Made by a program: the position numbers and the translations under genes
The notes under the pieces: model-generated
What the model was told of the DNA's origin: nothing
Database searches by the model: none
Seen by the model: only the letters and a program-made list of their open reading frames with translations
Shown: positions 6,120 to 6,935 of the stretch, piece after piece
Numbering within the stretch: the first letter of the stretch is position 1
How the letters are laid out: the number at the start of each line of letters is the position of its first letter
Assembly (NCBI GenBank): GCA_020832725.1
Contig: JAFIEC010000204.1
Location: 1 to 6,935 of the forward strand
DNA length: 6,935 nt
From: Paracoccaceae bacterium
GTDB lineage: Bacteria; Pseudomonadota; Alphaproteobacteria; Rhodobacterales; Rhodobacteraceae
Direction of reading: 5' to 3'

Positions 6120-6146
6120 GAATCTGCCCGGCCATCCACCTAGTGT
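6118..6146 (+). promoter_or_regulatory. Candidate promoter of the membrane-protein gene
   Basis: TTGAAT (6118-6123) and TAGTGT (6141-6146) are separated by exactly 17 bp. They match the sigma-70 consensus at 4 and 3 of 6 positions. The predicted start near 6153 leaves a short leader containing CGGGA (6163-6167), 8 nt before the TTG start at 6176. The -35 hexamer abuts the right arm of the inverted repeat at 6109-6115. Confidence 0.4.
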
Positions 6147-6175
6147 GCGCCAACCTTGGCCCCGGGACATCCGCA

Positions 6176-6697
6176 TTGAGCCTCTACAGCCAGATCTTTC
6201 AGGTGATCGACCTCCGCTCATTCTCGAGCGTGTGGTACTGGATTACGCTTGCCGCCGTGTGGTCCACGGTCAGCCACTGGATCCTCGGGGTGCCCTTCGA
6301 CCTTGTGAACCGGGCGCGCAAGCATGGGGGAGCGGCGATCGAGGAGCTGGAGACGCTGGTGCGCATCAACATCAGCCGCACGCTCTATATCGCTGATGTC
6401 GCAGGCAGTTGGGTGGTGGCGCTCAGCTTCTTCGGGCTGGGCGTGCTGGGCGTGCTGGCCATCGGCTACGGGGTCACGCTGGCCCAGGCGGTGATGCTGA
6501 TCGTGGTGCCGGTCGCGGCGGTGCGGGCGCTGGGGGTACGGCTGGCCCGGCGCATCCGGCGCGACAACCTGTCGGGGGCGCAGCTTATCCGGGCGATGGC
6601 GCGGCATCGCACAATGGTGCAGGTGATCGGCATCACCTCGATCATGGTCACGGTCTTCTACGGGATGTGGAAGACGATGTGGTTTCATTTCTACTGA
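6176..6697 (+). CDS. Four-helix membrane protein (family often labelled 'component of SufBCD complex')
   Basis: This 173-residue inner-membrane protein is of a type common in Rhodobacterales. From memory of that group, databases label it 'component of SufBCD complex', but nothing here shows an Fe-S role. Predicted helices are about 19-38, 75-97, 99-119 and 146-165. Conserved-looking features are YSQIFQVIDLRSFSSVWYWI at the N-terminus, SHWILGVPFDLV (33-44) and an amphipathic charged stretch, RARKHGGAAIEELETLVRIN (46-65). There is no Cys in the protein, so it cannot ligate an Fe-S cluster through thiols. TTG at 6176 is chosen because it gives a start of MSLYSQIF, has CGGGA 8 nt upstream, and lies downstream of the candidate promoter. 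An in-frame GTG at 6143 falls in the -10 hexamer and lacks a Shine-Dalgarno. The function is unknown. The next gene, mfd, starts 43 bp later. Confidence 0.8.
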   Translation: MSLYSQIFQVIDLRSFSSVWYWITLAAVWSTVSHWILGVPFDLVNRARKHGGAAIEELETLVRINISRTLYIADVAGSWVVALSFFGLGVLGVLAIGYGVTLAQAVMLIVVPVAAVRALGVRLARRIRRDNLSGAQLIRAMARHRTMVQVIGITSIMVTVFYGMWKTMWFHFY

Positions 6698-6706
6698 CCG
6701 CGCCTG

Positions 6707-6734
6707 TTGACACCGCCGCCGCATCCGATAGCTG
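6707..6734 (+). promoter_or_regulatory. Candidate promoter for mfd with perfect -35
   Basis: TTGACA (6707-6712) is a perfect -35 hexamer inside the 43-bp gap before mfd. The best -10 is ambiguous: TAGCTG at 6729-6734 with a 16-bp spacer, or GATAGC at 6727-6732 with 14. Either places transcription start within a few bases of the ATG at 6741. Confidence 0.4.
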
Positions 6735-6740
6735 ACCGCC

Positions 6741-6935
6741 ATGACAGAGACCCCCCGCATCCGCGCAGCCGCGCGCGTGACCGTCTCGGGCGCGCCCGAG
6801 GGCCATGACGCCCGCCTCGTCCTCCGCGCACTGGAGGACGGAGCGCCCGCCGCGGTGCATGTCGCGCGCGACGACCGGCGACTGGAGGCGATGCGCGCGG
6901 CGCTGGCCTTCTACGCGCCGGGCGTGGCGGTGCTC
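6741..6935 (+). CDS. mfd: Transcription-repair coupling factor, N-terminal fragment (3' end outside window)
   Basis: The frame is open from ATG 6741 to the last base, giving 65 codons. Mfd removes RNA polymerase stalled at DNA lesions and recruits UvrA. It is normally about 1,150 residues, so only the edge of the N-terminal UvrB-like domain is seen here. The segment VSGAPEGHDARLVLRALEDG followed by AVHVARDDRRLEAMRAALAFYAPGVAVL matches the beginning of alphaproteobacterial Mfd, where a short strand is followed by a helix and the VARDD(R/K)RL motif before the PGWD region. The helicase and RNA-polymerase-binding domains would lie outside the window. No Shine-Dalgarno precedes the ATG (the preceding bases read GATAGCTGACCGCC), while a TTGACA lies 28 nt upstream of the ATG, suggesting a leaderless or near-leaderless transcript. 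Identification rests on the short N-terminus and gene start only. Confidence 0.82.
   Translation, partial: MTETPRIRAAARVTVSGAPEGHDARLVLRALEDGAPAAVHVARDDRRLEAMRAALAFYAPGVAVL

Noticed and set aside
5546..6121. Plus-strand open frame of 191 codons across hemB and its upstream region
   Set aside because: It is antisense to well-conserved hemB codons, lacks a ribosome site or promoter, and runs through the inverted repeat.
6143..6175. GTG start for the membrane protein at 6143
   Set aside because: There is no Shine-Dalgarno, it lies within the candidate -10, and the extra 11 residues do not look like the family's N-terminus. TTG at 6176 fits better.
1..6935. Defence system, prophage, toxin-antitoxin pair, CRISPR or transposon
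   Set aside because: No marker protein, direct-repeat array, terminal inverted repeats or target duplication is visible. Gene content and codon use look like core chromosome.

Overview
The window looks like ordinary chromosome from a GC-rich alphaproteobacterium, most likely Rhodobacterales (Rhodobacter/Roseobacter relatives). The reasons are strong G/C third positions throughout, an Asp-type HemB of the kind known from Rhodobacter, a four-helix membrane protein of the type that databases call 'component of SufBCD complex' in this order, and the start of a Rhodobacter-like mfd. No rRNA, tRNA, CRISPR array, insertion sequence, integrase or phage gene is visible.

Layout. 1-798 is the 3' part of a patatin-like phospholipase gene. 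899-1372 is a small ArsC/low-molecular-weight phosphatase-fold protein whose active-site loop has lost its key arginine and whose redox cysteines are missing. 1451-4918 is a tight same-strand cluster: an acyl/aryl-CoA ligase, a DsbA/FrnE-type thiol oxidoreductase that overlaps it by ATGA, and a Bcr/CflA-type MFS exporter 7 bp further on. hemB follows on the opposite strand (6028 to 5024), converging on the exporter across a 105-bp gap rich in GC hairpins. Beyond a compact divergent intergenic region come the membrane protein (6176-6697) and the first 65 codons of mfd (6741 to the window edge), both on the + strand.

How the parts fit. hemB (tetrapyrrole synthesis) and mfd (transcription-coupled repair) are housekeeping genes. 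The ligase/oxidoreductase/exporter trio is the only stretch that reads as a functional module. Its arrangement suggests co-translation, and an activated carboxylic acid substrate with export of a product or toxic intermediate is a reasonable but unproven guess.

The most interesting non-coding structure is a 7-bp perfect inverted repeat at 6093-6115, between hemB and the divergent membrane-protein gene. Read leftward it is a textbook intrinsic terminator with a U-rich tail, yet no leftward gene lies to its right in the window. It also sits between two candidate divergent promoters, so it could be an operator, an insulator or an attenuator. I found no clearly new multi-gene system. The degenerate ArsC-like protein, this hairpin and the possible leaderless start of mfd are the best leads.
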